This document shows positions 16,555 through 24,321 of a stretch of DNA of 64,000 nt, piece by piece. Where the stretch lies: contig NZ_RXNU01000008.1 of the NCBI RefSeq assembly GCF_003966225.1, positions 124,001 through 188,000 on the forward strand, given 5' to 3'. A program made the position numbers and the translations under genes. The first letter of the stretch is position 1. The number at the start of each line of letters is the position of its first letter. The notes beneath the pieces were generated by a model that worked only from the letters and a program-made list of their open reading frames with translations, made no database searches and had not been told where the DNA came from. Origin of the DNA: Shewanella canadensis (lineage in GTDB: Bacteria > Pseudomonadota > Gammaproteobacteria > Enterobacterales > Shewanellaceae).

Positions 16555-18906
16555 ATGATTGAAACAAGAGAAAATAACACTCTCTCTTCCTTACAGCCGG
16601 ACTCGGCTGTAAGGGTTGAAATCATTGTCACCGGTATCGTTCAAGGGGTCGGCTTCCGGCCCTTCGTCTATCGCCATGCCAAGGGTGAAGATCTCAGTGG
16701 CTTCGTGCTCAACAATGGCCAGGGAGTCACCATTGAAGTTCAGGGGAAACGGCGCAATATTGATAGTTTTATCGCGCGTTTTGATACATCTCCTCCCCCG
16801 CTCGCTCGCATCGACACGCTCAGTTCAAAGCAAGTGGAGCTAGTTCAGGATTGCCCGGAATTCGTCATTGTAGCCAGTAATGACAATTTAAGTGCGGTTG
16901 TAGCTATCTCACCCGATAAGAGCTGTTGCAACACCTGCTTAGATGAAATTATTGACCCCGGTAACCGCCATTACCGCTATCCGTTTACTAACTGCACGAA
17001 CTGCGGCCCAAGATATACACTGATTAAAGCCTTACCCTACGACAGAAAACACACCTCTATGGCAAGTTTTGCCATGTGTTCACGTTGTGAAGCTTCCTAT
17101 CTCGACCCATTAGACAGGCGTTACCATGCTCAGCCCGTCAGCTGCCCGCAGTGCGGGCCTCATCTCTCCTTACTCTCCCGAGAGGGCGAACTTCTGGCAG
17201 AAAAAGATGCGGCATTAAAAGAGACAGTCGAGCGGCTATCCAAAGGAGAGATCCTTGCCATTAAAGGGCTTGGTGGCTTCCATTTAGTCTGTGATGCGAC
17301 CAATCATGACGCAGTTGAGCGGTTGAGAGAGCGAAAGAGACGCCCGAGTAAACCATTAGCCGTCATGGTGAGTAGTCTTGAGATGGCAAAATCCATCGTG
17401 ACAGGTTCACAATTTGAGTGGGATCAGCTCACCTCGATTGAAAGACCTATCACCATCATGACCAAAAACCGCTCAAATACGGTCAATTTAAGTCCGGCAA
17501 TCGCACCAGGAATCGATAAGTTAGGTGTGTTTTTACCCTACACGCCGCTGCATTCTCTGCTTCTCAAAGAGTTAGATATTCCTATCGTAGCCACCAGTGC
17601 TAACCGCAGCGGTGAACCGATAATTTGCGATGGGAAAGAGATCATAGCTCAGCTCTCTGATGTGGTAGATTCAATACTGGATCATAACCGCCCTATCATC
17701 AACGCCTGTGATGACAGTGTCATTCAGTGTATTGGTGAAGAGGTTCAGATGTTGCGTCTGGCCCGTGGCTTTGCGCCATTGAGCATACACAATCCCACCG
17801 GCAGTGCATCGCATCACCTCGCTGTGGGGGCACAGCAAAAAAATAGCATCGCTTTTGGATTCGCCGACAAGATGGTATTAAGCCCTCATATCGGTGATCT
17901 GTTTAGTTTAGAAGCCGAAAGCTACTTCGATCATACATTGGCCACCTTTAAACGCCTTTATCAATTTAGCCCCAAAGTTGTTATCAGCGATAAACATCCT
18001 GACTATGCCCCCTCTAAATGGGCACAACAATTTACAGAAGAAAACGAGGGGGTTAAACAATTAGAAATTCAGCATCACCATGCTCATATACTCAGTGTGA
18101 TGGCTGTTAACCAGGTTAAAGAGAAAGTATTAGGTTTTAGTTTCGATGGAACCGGACTCGGTGACGATCAATCTCTGTGGGGTGGCGAGGCGCTTATCGC
18201 CGATGTGCATGGCTTCGAGCGGGTCTGCCACATTAAACCCTTTATGCTGATTGGTGGAGAGCAGGCCATTAAAGATCCGAAACGTTTGCTGTTGGCAATC
18301 CTGTTTCAGCAATATTCTCTGGATGAACTTCTCGCACTTCCCTTATCCATTTTGACTAAAACTGACCCGAGACTCATAGAAAACCTGCATAAATTATGGC
18401 AGAGCAAGAGTCGCTGTATCGAAACTTCCTCTATCGGTCGTATTTTCGATGCGGTCGCCGTGCTTCTGGGCTTGATAGAGAGGAACCAATTTGAGGGCCA
18501 AGCCGGTATGTTACTCGAAGCGGCGGCCAATCGGTTCGACGATTCGATAGCAACTGCAGAGTTTTGTTACTTACTCCCTGTTATCGATGGCATGTGGCAC
18601 CTCGATACCCTGTTTAAGCAGTTAGTATCCAGTGTCACCCAAGAGACATTAACTGAGCAGAGAGTCAGTTATATTGCACGTGGATTTATGAATAGCCTGG
18701 GCGATGCCGTCACCACTCTTGCAAAACAACATACATCCCTACCCGTGGTGTTATCTGGTGGTGTCTTTCAAAACCGTTATCTCTCTGAGCTATGTATCAA
18801 AAAGCTAAACGAGCAAGGTAGTAAGCGCTTAATGCCCCATCATGTTCCGATTAACGATGGTGGTATTGCACTAGGCCAGCTCTGGTATGGCTTGCATCAC
18901 AAATAA
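16555..18906 (+). CDS. hypF: Carbamoyltransferase HypF
   Basis: Makes the cyanide ligands of the NiFe centre: it converts carbamoyl phosphate to carbamoyl-adenylate and transfers the carbamoyl group to the HypE C-terminal cysteine. The 783 residues show an acylphosphatase domain (VQGVGFR at 29-35), two zinc fingers (C125/C128 with C147/C150; C175/C178 with C197/C200), a YrdC-like domain (IKGLGGFHLVCDATN, RERKRRPSKPLAVMV) and a Kae1-like domain with HHHAH and VVLSGGVFQNR. Length fits the family. It starts three bases after the HypF-like gene. Confidence 0.96.
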   Translation: MIETRENNTLSSLQPDSAVRVEIIVTGIVQGVGFRPFVYRHAKGEDLSGFVLNNGQGVTIEVQGKRRNIDSFIARFDTSPPPLARIDTLSSKQVELVQDCPEFVIVASNDNLSAVVAISPDKSCCNTCLDEIIDPGNRHYRYPFTNCTNCGPRYTLIKALPYDRKHTSMASFAMCSRCEASYLDPLDRRYHAQPVSCPQCGPHLSLLSREGELLAEKDAALKETVERLSKGEILAIKGLGGFHLVCDATNHDAVERLRERKRRPSKPLAVMVSSLEMAKSIVTGSQFEWDQLTSIERPITIMTKNRSNTVNLSPAIAPGIDKLGVFLPYTPLHSLLLKELDIPIVATSANRSGEPIICDGKEIIAQLSDVVDSILDHNRPIINACDDSVIQCIGEEVQMLRLARGFAPLSIHNPTGSASHHLAVGAQQKNSIAFGFADKMVLSPHIGDLFSLEAESYFDHTLATFKRLYQFSPKVVISDKHPDYAPSKWAQQFTEENEGVKQLEIQHHHAHILSVMAVNQVKEKVLGFSFDGTGLGDDQSLWGGEALIADVHGFERVCHIKPFMLIGGEQAIKDPKRLLLAILFQQYSLDELLALPLSILTKTDPRLIENLHKLWQSKSRCIETSSIGRIFDAVAVLLGLIERNQFEGQAGMLLEAAANRFDDSIATAEFCYLLPVIDGMWHLDTLFKQLVSSVTQETLTEQRVSYIARGFMNSLGDAVTTLAKQHTSLPVVLSGGVFQNRYLSELCIKKLNEQGSKRLMPHHVPINDGGIALGQLWYGLHHK

Positions 18907-19008
18907 CGACCAAAACAACAAGAATCAATAACTGACCTGATGGGAATCAAAGAAATTTTCACATTTTCAGACATTATTTAACATCAGGACTAAAAATGGA
19001 GTACAACA

Positions 19009-19767
19009 ATGTGTAAAGATTGCGGCTGTTCACTGACTCGTCCCTCCCATGGCGAGCATTCCCATGACCATGAACATCACACTCACGGCGATCTACATAG
19101 TAATCCCCAACTGAATGATAAAAAAACCTTAGCGGTTATCCATAAAATACTCGATAAAAATGATATTGAAGCCGCCCATAACAGAGAACACTTTGAAGCC
19201 AATGGCATCACGGCCTTCAACTTAATGAGTAGCCCGGGTAGTGGTAAGACAACCTTGCTTGAAAATCTCCAGGAATACACAGAGCTCAAATATGCCGTTA
19301 TCGAAGGCGATCTGGAAACATCGCGGGATGCAGACAGACTAAAAGCCAAGGGGATCGACGCTTATCAGATCCAAACCGGCTCGGCTTGTCATCTGGATGC
19401 CTTTATGGTCCATGGGGCCCTGCATCATGTTGATCTTAAGGATCTCGATATCTGCTTCGTGGAAAACGTCGGTAATCTCGTCTGCCCGGCATCCTATGAT
19501 GTGGGAGCTCACCTCAATGTTGTCCTGGTATCTGTACCTGAAGGCGATGATAAAGTTGAGAAGTATCCGGTTATGTTCCGCCGTGCCGATCTTATCTTGA
19601 TCACCAAGTGCGACCTACTCCCCTATTTTGATTTCAGTGTCGAAGAGGCCCGCGCACAAGTTAAGAAGCTTAATCCTGAAGTCGAGGTCATTGAGGTCTC
19701 TATTAAGGATGGCGACTCAATGGCTCAAGTTGCTAACTGGCTAAAAACTCACCGTAAAGGAGCGTAA
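19009..19767 (+). CDS. hypB: Hydrogenase nickel-incorporation GTPase HypB
   Basis: GTPase that works with HypA to insert nickel into the large-subunit precursor. The 252 residues start with the high-affinity Ni motif CKDCGC (2-7), then a His-rich stretch (HSHDHEHHTHGDLH, about 17-30) that may store metal. The G domain has P-loop SSPGSGKTT (74-82), ENVGNLVCPA and TKCDLL. The gap from hypF is 102 bases, longer than other gaps in the operon; no terminator is evident there. Confidence 0.96.
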   Translation: MCKDCGCSLTRPSHGEHSHDHEHHTHGDLHSNPQLNDKKTLAVIHKILDKNDIEAAHNREHFEANGITAFNLMSSPGSGKTTLLENLQEYTELKYAVIEGDLETSRDADRLKAKGIDAYQIQTGSACHLDAFMVHGALHHVDLKDLDICFVENVGNLVCPASYDVGAHLNVVLVSVPEGDDKVEKYPVMFRRADLILITKCDLLPYFDFSVEEARAQVKKLNPEVEVIEVSIKDGDSMAQVANWLKTHRKGA

Positions 19768-19769
19768 CC

Positions 19770-20009
19770 ATGTGTTTATCTATTCCTTCTCAGGTCGTTG
19801 AGCTTCACGAAGAGGAGCAAAGCGTCACAGTTGAAACCATGGGCGTAAAGAGAAAAGTCAGCGCACACCTGATGCCTGAGCCCCTGGAAATTGGTGACTA
19901 TGTCTTGATCCACATCGGATTCGTCATGAATAAAATCGATAAAGCCGATGCGTTACAGAGCATCGAGCTTTATAACGAAATTGTCGAAAAAATGGCTGCG
20001 GCGGAGTAA
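19770..20009 (+). CDS. hypC: Hydrogenase maturation chaperone HypC
   Basis: Small chaperone that, with HypD, carries the Fe(CN)2CO unit and delivers it to the large-subunit precursor. The 79-residue protein starts MCLSIPSQVV; Cys2 is the essential iron ligand in this family. It also has the family segments VSAHLMPEPLEIGDYVLIHIGFVMNKID. It lies two bases after hypB and four before hypD. Confidence 0.95.
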   Translation: MCLSIPSQVVELHEEEQSVTVETMGVKRKVSAHLMPEPLEIGDYVLIHIGFVMNKIDKADALQSIELYNEIVEKMAAAE

Positions 20010-20013
20010 TTGA

Positions 20014-21129
20014 ATGTTAGCACTGAAATCACTTTACCAAGGGTTTCGAGACCCTAAAACCATTGCTAAACTGGCTGAGATGATCGCCATAGAAGCGGCA
20101 AAATGTTCAGAACCCATTAACATCATGGAAGTGTGCGGTGGACATACTCACACCATCATGAAATATGGTTTAAATCAGCTCTTGCCTGAGAACATTAAGT
20201 TCATTCATGGGCCCGGATGTCCGGTATGTATCATGCCTAAAGAGCGTATCGACCATGCCGCCACGCTTGCCAGCCAACCTAATGTCATTCTCGTCACGTT
20301 AGGCGACATGATCAGGGTGCCGGGTTCGAAAGGCAGCCTTGCTGAATTCAGGTCGAAAGGGTGTGACATTCGTCCAATTTACGACCCACTCGATACCCTG
20401 ACTATCGCCACCGACAATCCGGATAAAACCGTTATATTCTTTGCTATCGGCTTTGAAACGTCTACCCCTATGACGGCAGTTCTTCTCGAGCAGGCAGAAA
20501 AAAGAAATATCGATAACCTGCTGTTTCATATCAACCATGTGTTAGTGCCTCCGGCAATGGATGCGGTCATGGCGGATCCAAGGGCAACGGTTAACGCCTT
20601 TATCGGTCCGGCTCACGTCAGCGTGATAAGTGGCGCTAAGGTCTACCGTCCTGCGGTTGATAATTACCATATGCCTGTTGTGGTATCGGGTTTTGAACCT
20701 GTCGACGTTATGGAATCCATCTTAAGAATTACCAAGCAGAAGGCGCAAGGTGTAGCAGAGCTCGATGTACAATATAGCCGAGCCGTGACCGAAGAGGGAA
20801 ACCTTGCAGCACAGGAGAAGAACGAGCATTTCTTCGAAATAAGAGAAGATTTCCGCTGGCGTGGACTCGGCCCGATCCCAAATTCGGCCCTGAAACTCCG
20901 TCCACAATATGCCCACAGAGATGCTGAACTCATCTACGCCGACAGGTTGCCGGTCAAAGAGATCGACGACCATAAGGCCTGTCAATGCGGTGATATATTG
21001 CGCGGACTCGCGAACCCTAAAGATTGCAAAGTGTTCGGACGCGGTTGCACCCCTGAATCGCCACTGGGCAGCTGTATGGTCAGCTCTGAAGGTGCCTGTA
21101 ACGCTTACTACCGCTACAACGGAGTTTAA
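20014..21129 (+). CDS. hypD: Hydrogenase maturation factor HypD
   Basis: [4Fe-4S] protein on which the Fe(CN)2CO moiety is assembled together with HypC. The 371 residues contain the conserved MEVCGGHTHTIMKYG, HGPGCPVC, GFETSTPMTA and the C-terminal cysteine-rich part (CQCGDILRG, CKVFGRGCTPESPLGSCMVS cut here for length). All are hallmarks of HypD. It is tightly packed between hypC and hypE. Confidence 0.96.
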   Translation: MLALKSLYQGFRDPKTIAKLAEMIAIEAAKCSEPINIMEVCGGHTHTIMKYGLNQLLPENIKFIHGPGCPVCIMPKERIDHAATLASQPNVILVTLGDMIRVPGSKGSLAEFRSKGCDIRPIYDPLDTLTIATDNPDKTVIFFAIGFETSTPMTAVLLEQAEKRNIDNLLFHINHVLVPPAMDAVMADPRATVNAFIGPAHVSVISGAKVYRPAVDNYHMPVVVSGFEPVDVMESILRITKQKAQGVAELDVQYSRAVTEEGNLAAQEKNEHFFEIREDFRWRGLGPIPNSALKLRPQYAHRDAELIYADRLPVKEIDDHKACQCGDILRGLANPKDCKVFGRGCTPESPLGSCMVSSEGACNAYYRYNGV

Positions 21130-21131
21130 CC

Positions 21132-22148
21132 ATGTCAAATAAAATGAAGAGTAAAACCGTTCAGCTTAGCCATGGTGGCGGTGGTAAAGAGATGAACGCA
21201 CTGATCCAGGATATTTTCTTCAGTGAATTTCATAATCCGATCTTGAACAGCGAGGAAGATGCGGCACTACTGAATCTTTCCGGTGAGACTGCCTTTACCA
21301 CAGACTCGTTTACCGTCGCCCCCATTTTCTTCGCTGGCGGCGATATCGGCAAGCTGGCTGTTGCCGGAACGGTTAACGATCTGGCAATGATGGGCGCCGA
21401 GCCTCAATACTTAAGCTGTAGTTTCATCATCGAAGAGGGTTTCGAGGTTGCTAAGCTCAAAACTATCGTTGCCAGTATGCGCCAGGAAATGGCCAAGAGT
21501 GGTACACGCATCGTCTGTGGCGATACTAAGGTGGTACCTAAAGGCTGCGCCGATGGACTGTTCATTAATACTTCCGGTGTGGGACGTATTTTACACAAAG
21601 GGATCTCGGTTAAAAACATTCAGCAAGGCGATGCCATCCTAGTCTCTCGAGACATTGGACGTCATGGTGCTGCTATTTTGATGGCCAGAGAGGCGCTTTC
21701 TCTCGAGTCAGAACTTACCAGTGACTGCGCTAATTTATGGCCGGTTATCGAGCAGCTCATCGCCGCAAATATTGAAATTCATGCCATGCGCGATGCAACG
21801 CGAGGCGGACTAGCCGCCGTCCTGAATGAGTGGGCCGTTGCCTCGAATGTCGGTATTAAGGTTGAAGAATCAGCCATCCCTATCTGTGATGAAGTGAAAG
21901 GTTTGTGCGAACTCTATGGTTTTGAGGCACATGATTTAGCCAACGAAGGCACGTTTATCATCGCACTCCCTCAGGAGATCGCGGCAGGGGCGTTAGAAAT
22001 AATGCAACGCTATGGCCACTGCGAGAATGCCGCCATCATAGGCACTGTGACCGATGAGCACCTTGGAAAGGTCGTGATCAAAACCCCTTGGGGAAGTAAT
22101 CGCTATCTCGATCTCCCTCACGGTGAACTACTGCCAAGGATCTGCTAA
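21132..22148 (+). CDS. hypE: Hydrogenase maturation factor HypE
   Basis: ATP-dependent dehydratase (PurM/SelD-like fold) that turns the carbamoyl group on its own C-terminal cysteine into thiocyanate and gives CN to the HypCD iron. The 338 residues start with a glycine-rich SHGGGGKEMNALI segment and end in PRIC, the exact tail needed for carbamoylation (C338). Conserved TTDSF and DATRGGLA segments are present. It begins two bases after hypD. Confidence 0.96.
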   Translation: MSNKMKSKTVQLSHGGGGKEMNALIQDIFFSEFHNPILNSEEDAALLNLSGETAFTTDSFTVAPIFFAGGDIGKLAVAGTVNDLAMMGAEPQYLSCSFIIEEGFEVAKLKTIVASMRQEMAKSGTRIVCGDTKVVPKGCADGLFINTSGVGRILHKGISVKNIQQGDAILVSRDIGRHGAAILMAREALSLESELTSDCANLWPVIEQLIAANIEIHAMRDATRGGLAAVLNEWAVASNVGIKVEESAIPICDEVKGLCELYGFEAHDLANEGTFIIALPQEIAAGALEIMQRYGHCENAAIIGTVTDEHLGKVVIKTPWGSNRYLDLPHGELLPRIC

Positions 22149-22150
22149 TC

Positions 22151-22222
22151 ATGCATCAGATAGACAGTTCTATTGTCACTGGCTTTGCGAGCGGTCATGC
22201 AGGAGAAGTTAATCATGCATGA
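22151..22222 (+). other. Short reading frame echoing the hypA start
   Basis: Between hypE and hypA a 23-codon frame (ATG at 22151, TGA at 22220-22222) begins MHQIDSSIVTG, close to hypA MHEYSIVSA. The DNA repeats TAATCATGCAT and TCTATTGTCA in both. It could be a leftover of a partial duplication of the hypA start, or chance. I do not call it a gene. Confidence 0.3.
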
Positions 22223-22562
22223 GTACTCTATTGTCAGCGCATTGATTGAACAGTGTGAACAACATGCCCTCGAAAACAGGGCTAATAGCATTGCGCGAGT
22301 GGTCATAAAGATTGGTGTGATGAGTGGTGTCGAACCTGAACTGCTTAGGACGGCGTTTGAAACCTTTAAACTCGATGGCATTTGCAAGAATGCCGAACTC
22401 GAGATGCAGATCCAACCGCTGGTGATCCATTGCAGTGATTGCGACACCCAGACGCAGCTGGAAGAGAGAAACCTCATCTGTCCACAGTGTAAGAGTTTCA
22501 ATACCCGGCTTACCGAGGGTGAAGAGATGTTATTGATGCAACTCGAACTCGAGACAGAATAG
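22215..22562 (+). CDS. hypA: Hydrogenase nickel-insertion protein HypA
   Basis: Nickel metallochaperone that works with HypB. I set the start at the ATG at 22215, giving MHEYSIVSALIEQC (115 residues), because the N-terminal Met and His2 bind nickel in this family and AGGAGAAG lies just upstream; a longer frame opens at 22173. The zinc site is C73/C76 (CSDC) and C89/C92 (CPQC). It closes the hyp operon. The 66 bases before it carry a partial echo of its own start (see the next entry). Confidence 0.95.
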   Translation: MHEYSIVSALIEQCEQHALENRANSIARVVIKIGVMSGVEPELLRTAFETFKLDGICKNAELEMQIQPLVIHCSDCDTQTQLEERNLICPQCKSFNTRLTEGEEMLLMQLELETE

Positions 22563-22648
22563 AGCCATCAGCCAATACCAACAAATTGAATCAGTAACGA
22601 TTAAAACTTAACGAAATTAAACCTACAACAAACAAAATGGAGTTACCT

Positions 22649-22816
22649 ATGAAGACAGTATTATCTATGATCGCACTACTCGCAATGCCAACAATGGCAA
22701 TGGCACATTCAGGACATGAAGGTGTCGGCATGTTCCACCATATGTTTGATATATTGCCGTTAGTAGCCGTTGTGATCATTGCTGCCGGTGCATTTGTCTG
22801 GAAAAAAAACCGATAA
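22649..22816 (+). CDS. Small His-rich single-pass membrane protein, 55 residues
   Basis: A 55-codon gene with a ribosome site (TGGAG) about five bases before the ATG. The product starts with a signal peptide (MKTVLSMIALLAMPTMAMA), then a short periplasmic segment AHSGHEGVGMFHHMFD with five histidines and two methionines, one hydrophobic helix (about 35-50) and a KKNR end. The layout predicts a small inner-membrane protein with a metal-binding outer loop. It lies 86 bases after hypA with no terminator between, so it may belong to the hyp transcript. A role in nickel or other metal handling is a guess. Confidence 0.65.
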   Translation: MKTVLSMIALLAMPTMAMAHSGHEGVGMFHHMFDILPLVAVVIIAAGAFVWKKNR

Positions 22817-22863
22817 CAACTCAAGCTTCAGGCAAGGGTTTGTGCGCGCGATGAACAAACAAT

Positions 22864-22924
22864 GGGCTTTGAACATCGAGACAAAAACTCAAAAGCATGT
22901 TCAATACCGATTGGTATAAAGCCC
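22864..22924 (+). ncRNA. Possible structured RNA (three-way junction) ahead of a terminator
   Basis: Nested complementary segments are seen: GGGCTTT (22864-22870) with AAAGCCC (22918-22924); GAACAT (22871-22876) with ATGTTC (22897-22902); and the small hairpin ATACC-GATT-GGTAT (22904-22917). Together they form a compact three-way junction. A strong terminator follows at 22944. It may be the 3' end of the hyp transcript, a small RNA, or a remnant of a repeat. Confidence 0.35.
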
Positions 22925-22943
22925 TTGTTCAAAAATATAAATA

Positions 22944-22969
22944 GAGGGGGAATCCCCTCCTCTTTTTTA
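22944..22969 (+). terminator. Terminator after the hyp operon
   Basis: Stem GAGGGG (22944-22949) / CCCCTC (22954-22959) followed by CTC and a run of six T. Confidence 0.85.
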
Positions 22970-23025
22970 TTTCCTTAGTGTATAAACAGAGAATATCTAC
23001 CGGCTAAGAGTGTTAAGGAGTCGAA

Positions 23026-23238
23026 ATTAAGAGCATAGAGTTACTTTCTGAGATCACCTGTCCCGTATGCGGCCACAGGAAAACCGAAGAGATGCCTACC
23101 AATGCTTGTCAATGGTATTACGAATGTACGTCATGTAAAACGCTGCTAAGACCGCTTGAAGGTGACTGCTGCGTATTTTGCTCGTATGGTACGGTGAAGT
23201 GCCCTCCAGTGCAGGAAGGAACCCCGTGCTGTGGTTGA
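23026..23238 (+). CDS. GDCCVxC-family small cysteine-rich protein with apparent ATT start
   Basis: A 71-codon frame encoding about 70 residues with 12 cysteines: CPVC (12-15), C28, CTSC (34-37), GDCCVFC (46-52), a KCPPVQ segment and a CCG end. It belongs to the small GDCCVxC family, in which some members are selenoproteins; here the third position is encoded by TGC, so it is a cysteine form. Two CxxC pairs suggest a zinc ribbon. There is no ATG, GTG or TTG before the conserved part; an in-frame TAA lies just upstream at 23013-23015. AAGGAG (23015-23020) sits five bases before an ATT codon (23026), the most likely start. Function unknown. Confidence 0.72.
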   Translation: MKSIELLSEITCPVCGHRKTEEMPTNACQWYYECTSCKTLLRPLEGDCCVFCSYGTVKCPPVQEGTPCCG

Positions 23239-23332
23239 TGGTTAAAGCCGCGTAAATGCGGAAAGGTAAATACAGATACAATTACCGACCCATATTTCTC
23301 TTCTCAAGGCCTTATATTTACCTCTTATACGA

Positions 23333-24100
23333 CTAATAACCGGTTTGATTACCAACCTGAGCACGTAGCAGCTTAAATTTATGGAAACCTTTATCCCGTA
23401 GACGCTGCAGGTCAAAATCGATCATGCCTTTACTTGTCCGTGCCTTTATCGGCTGTGAACACTTAAACTCATCCCCTTTAAACTTGTTCATCTTTGAAAA
23501 AGACTTATAGCAGATCCTGGCGGGACAGGTATAGGCGCACCCTGCATTGGCAAACAGCCTGATCCGGCTCTTATCTTCGATGCTGTCTAACAAGGCATCG
23601 TCATCGTTTGCAACCATAGGCAAGACGACGGTCGTGTAGATAGCTAACGCATCTTCAATCTGGCTGGAGGTGGTGATATTTTTAATCACACTGGCTTCGA
23701 TATCATAATCAGGAAAGTCGTTTCGGACCCATTGAGCCAGGTCATCATTGGTGCAGATAATGGAGTTAAGCGGATTGTGATACTTCTGCAAGATGCGACT
23801 GTTTTGCTGAAACTCATCACGGGTGGCAAAGTGATTTGTCATCGGGATCCTGACCCCAATGCCCCACTCATTCAGTTGTAATACATCGCTATTAGATAGC
23901 TGCCTCTGTTGAAAGGCCCGGCCACCATACAGAGTCGAACGCTCGACAAAACCAAAAATACTCTCAATTTGTTTCAGGGGAAGTGAAGCGAAGTTCGTCT
24001 TCAGAAAATTACCGATGGGCTCCAATCGATTCTTTCCCCTCGCCGAGACCGTAAAGGTAGAGAGTGGCGTAACGAGTTCTTGTTCGGCGATATTTTCCAT
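23333..24100 (-). CDS. Unknown four-cysteine protein, resembles U32-type proteins
   Basis: 255 residues, no signal peptide or membrane segment. I do not recognise a characterised family with certainty. Segments GIGVRIPMTNHF, NSIICTNDDLAQWV and DIEASVIKNI alternate like the strands and helices of a TIM barrel, and FANAGCAYTCPARICYKS recalls the NxGCxxxCP region of U32 peptidase-like proteins (relatives of UbiU/UbiV and RlhA, many of which hold a [4Fe-4S] cluster). Cysteines C188, C192, C197 and C214 could bind a cluster. It is a single-gene unit under a perfect FNR box, so it should be made without oxygen. Function unknown. Confidence 0.55.
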   Translation of the reverse strand: MENIAEQELVTPLSTFTVSARGKNRLEPIGNFLKTNFASLPLKQIESIFGFVERSTLYGGRAFQQRQLSNSDVLQLNEWGIGVRIPMTNHFATRDEFQQNSRILQKYHNPLNSIICTNDDLAQWVRNDFPDYDIEASVIKNITTSSQIEDALAIYTTVVLPMVANDDDALLDSIEDKSRIRLFANAGCAYTCPARICYKSFSKMNKFKGDEFKCSQPIKARTSKGMIDFDLQRLRDKGFHKFKLLRAQVGNQTGY

Positions 24101-24133
24101 GACAACTTCTGTTTTAATTATAATTTGTCACCC

Positions 24134-24175
24134 ACTATAAGTGGACGTGGCCAATTTTATCTTGATTTACATCAA
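24134..24175 (-). promoter_or_regulatory. Class II FNR/EtrA promoter upstream of the U32-like gene
   Basis: TTGATTTACATCAA (24162-24175) matches the FNR consensus at all fixed positions. On the minus strand TATAGT (24139-24134), five of six to the -10 consensus, lies exactly at -12 to -7 if the box is centred at -41.5, giving a start near 24127 and a leader of about 27 bases. Confidence 0.85.
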
Positions 24176-24271
24176 TAATAACAATTTAGCTACATAAGGC
24201 TCCTTTCACCCGACGGGGTTGCAACCTTATTTATTGGTCATCTTTCTATGTCCATTTCTAAAATTCATATA

Positions 24272-24301
24272 AAGAAAAGGACTCATCAGAGCCCTTTTCT
24301 T
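24272..24301 (-). terminator. Terminator of the serine hydrolase gene
   Basis: Thirteen-pair stem with one mismatch (24272-24284 / 24289-24301), loop of four, followed by a T-rich end on the minus strand, about 20 bases after the stop at 24322. Confidence 0.7.
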
Positions 24302-24321
24302 CACTATCTGTTACCAACCTG

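Noticed and set aside
23026..23238. Selenocysteine in the GDCCVxC protein
   Set aside because: The family includes selenoproteins, but here all relevant positions are TGC/TGT; the only TGA is the terminal stop.
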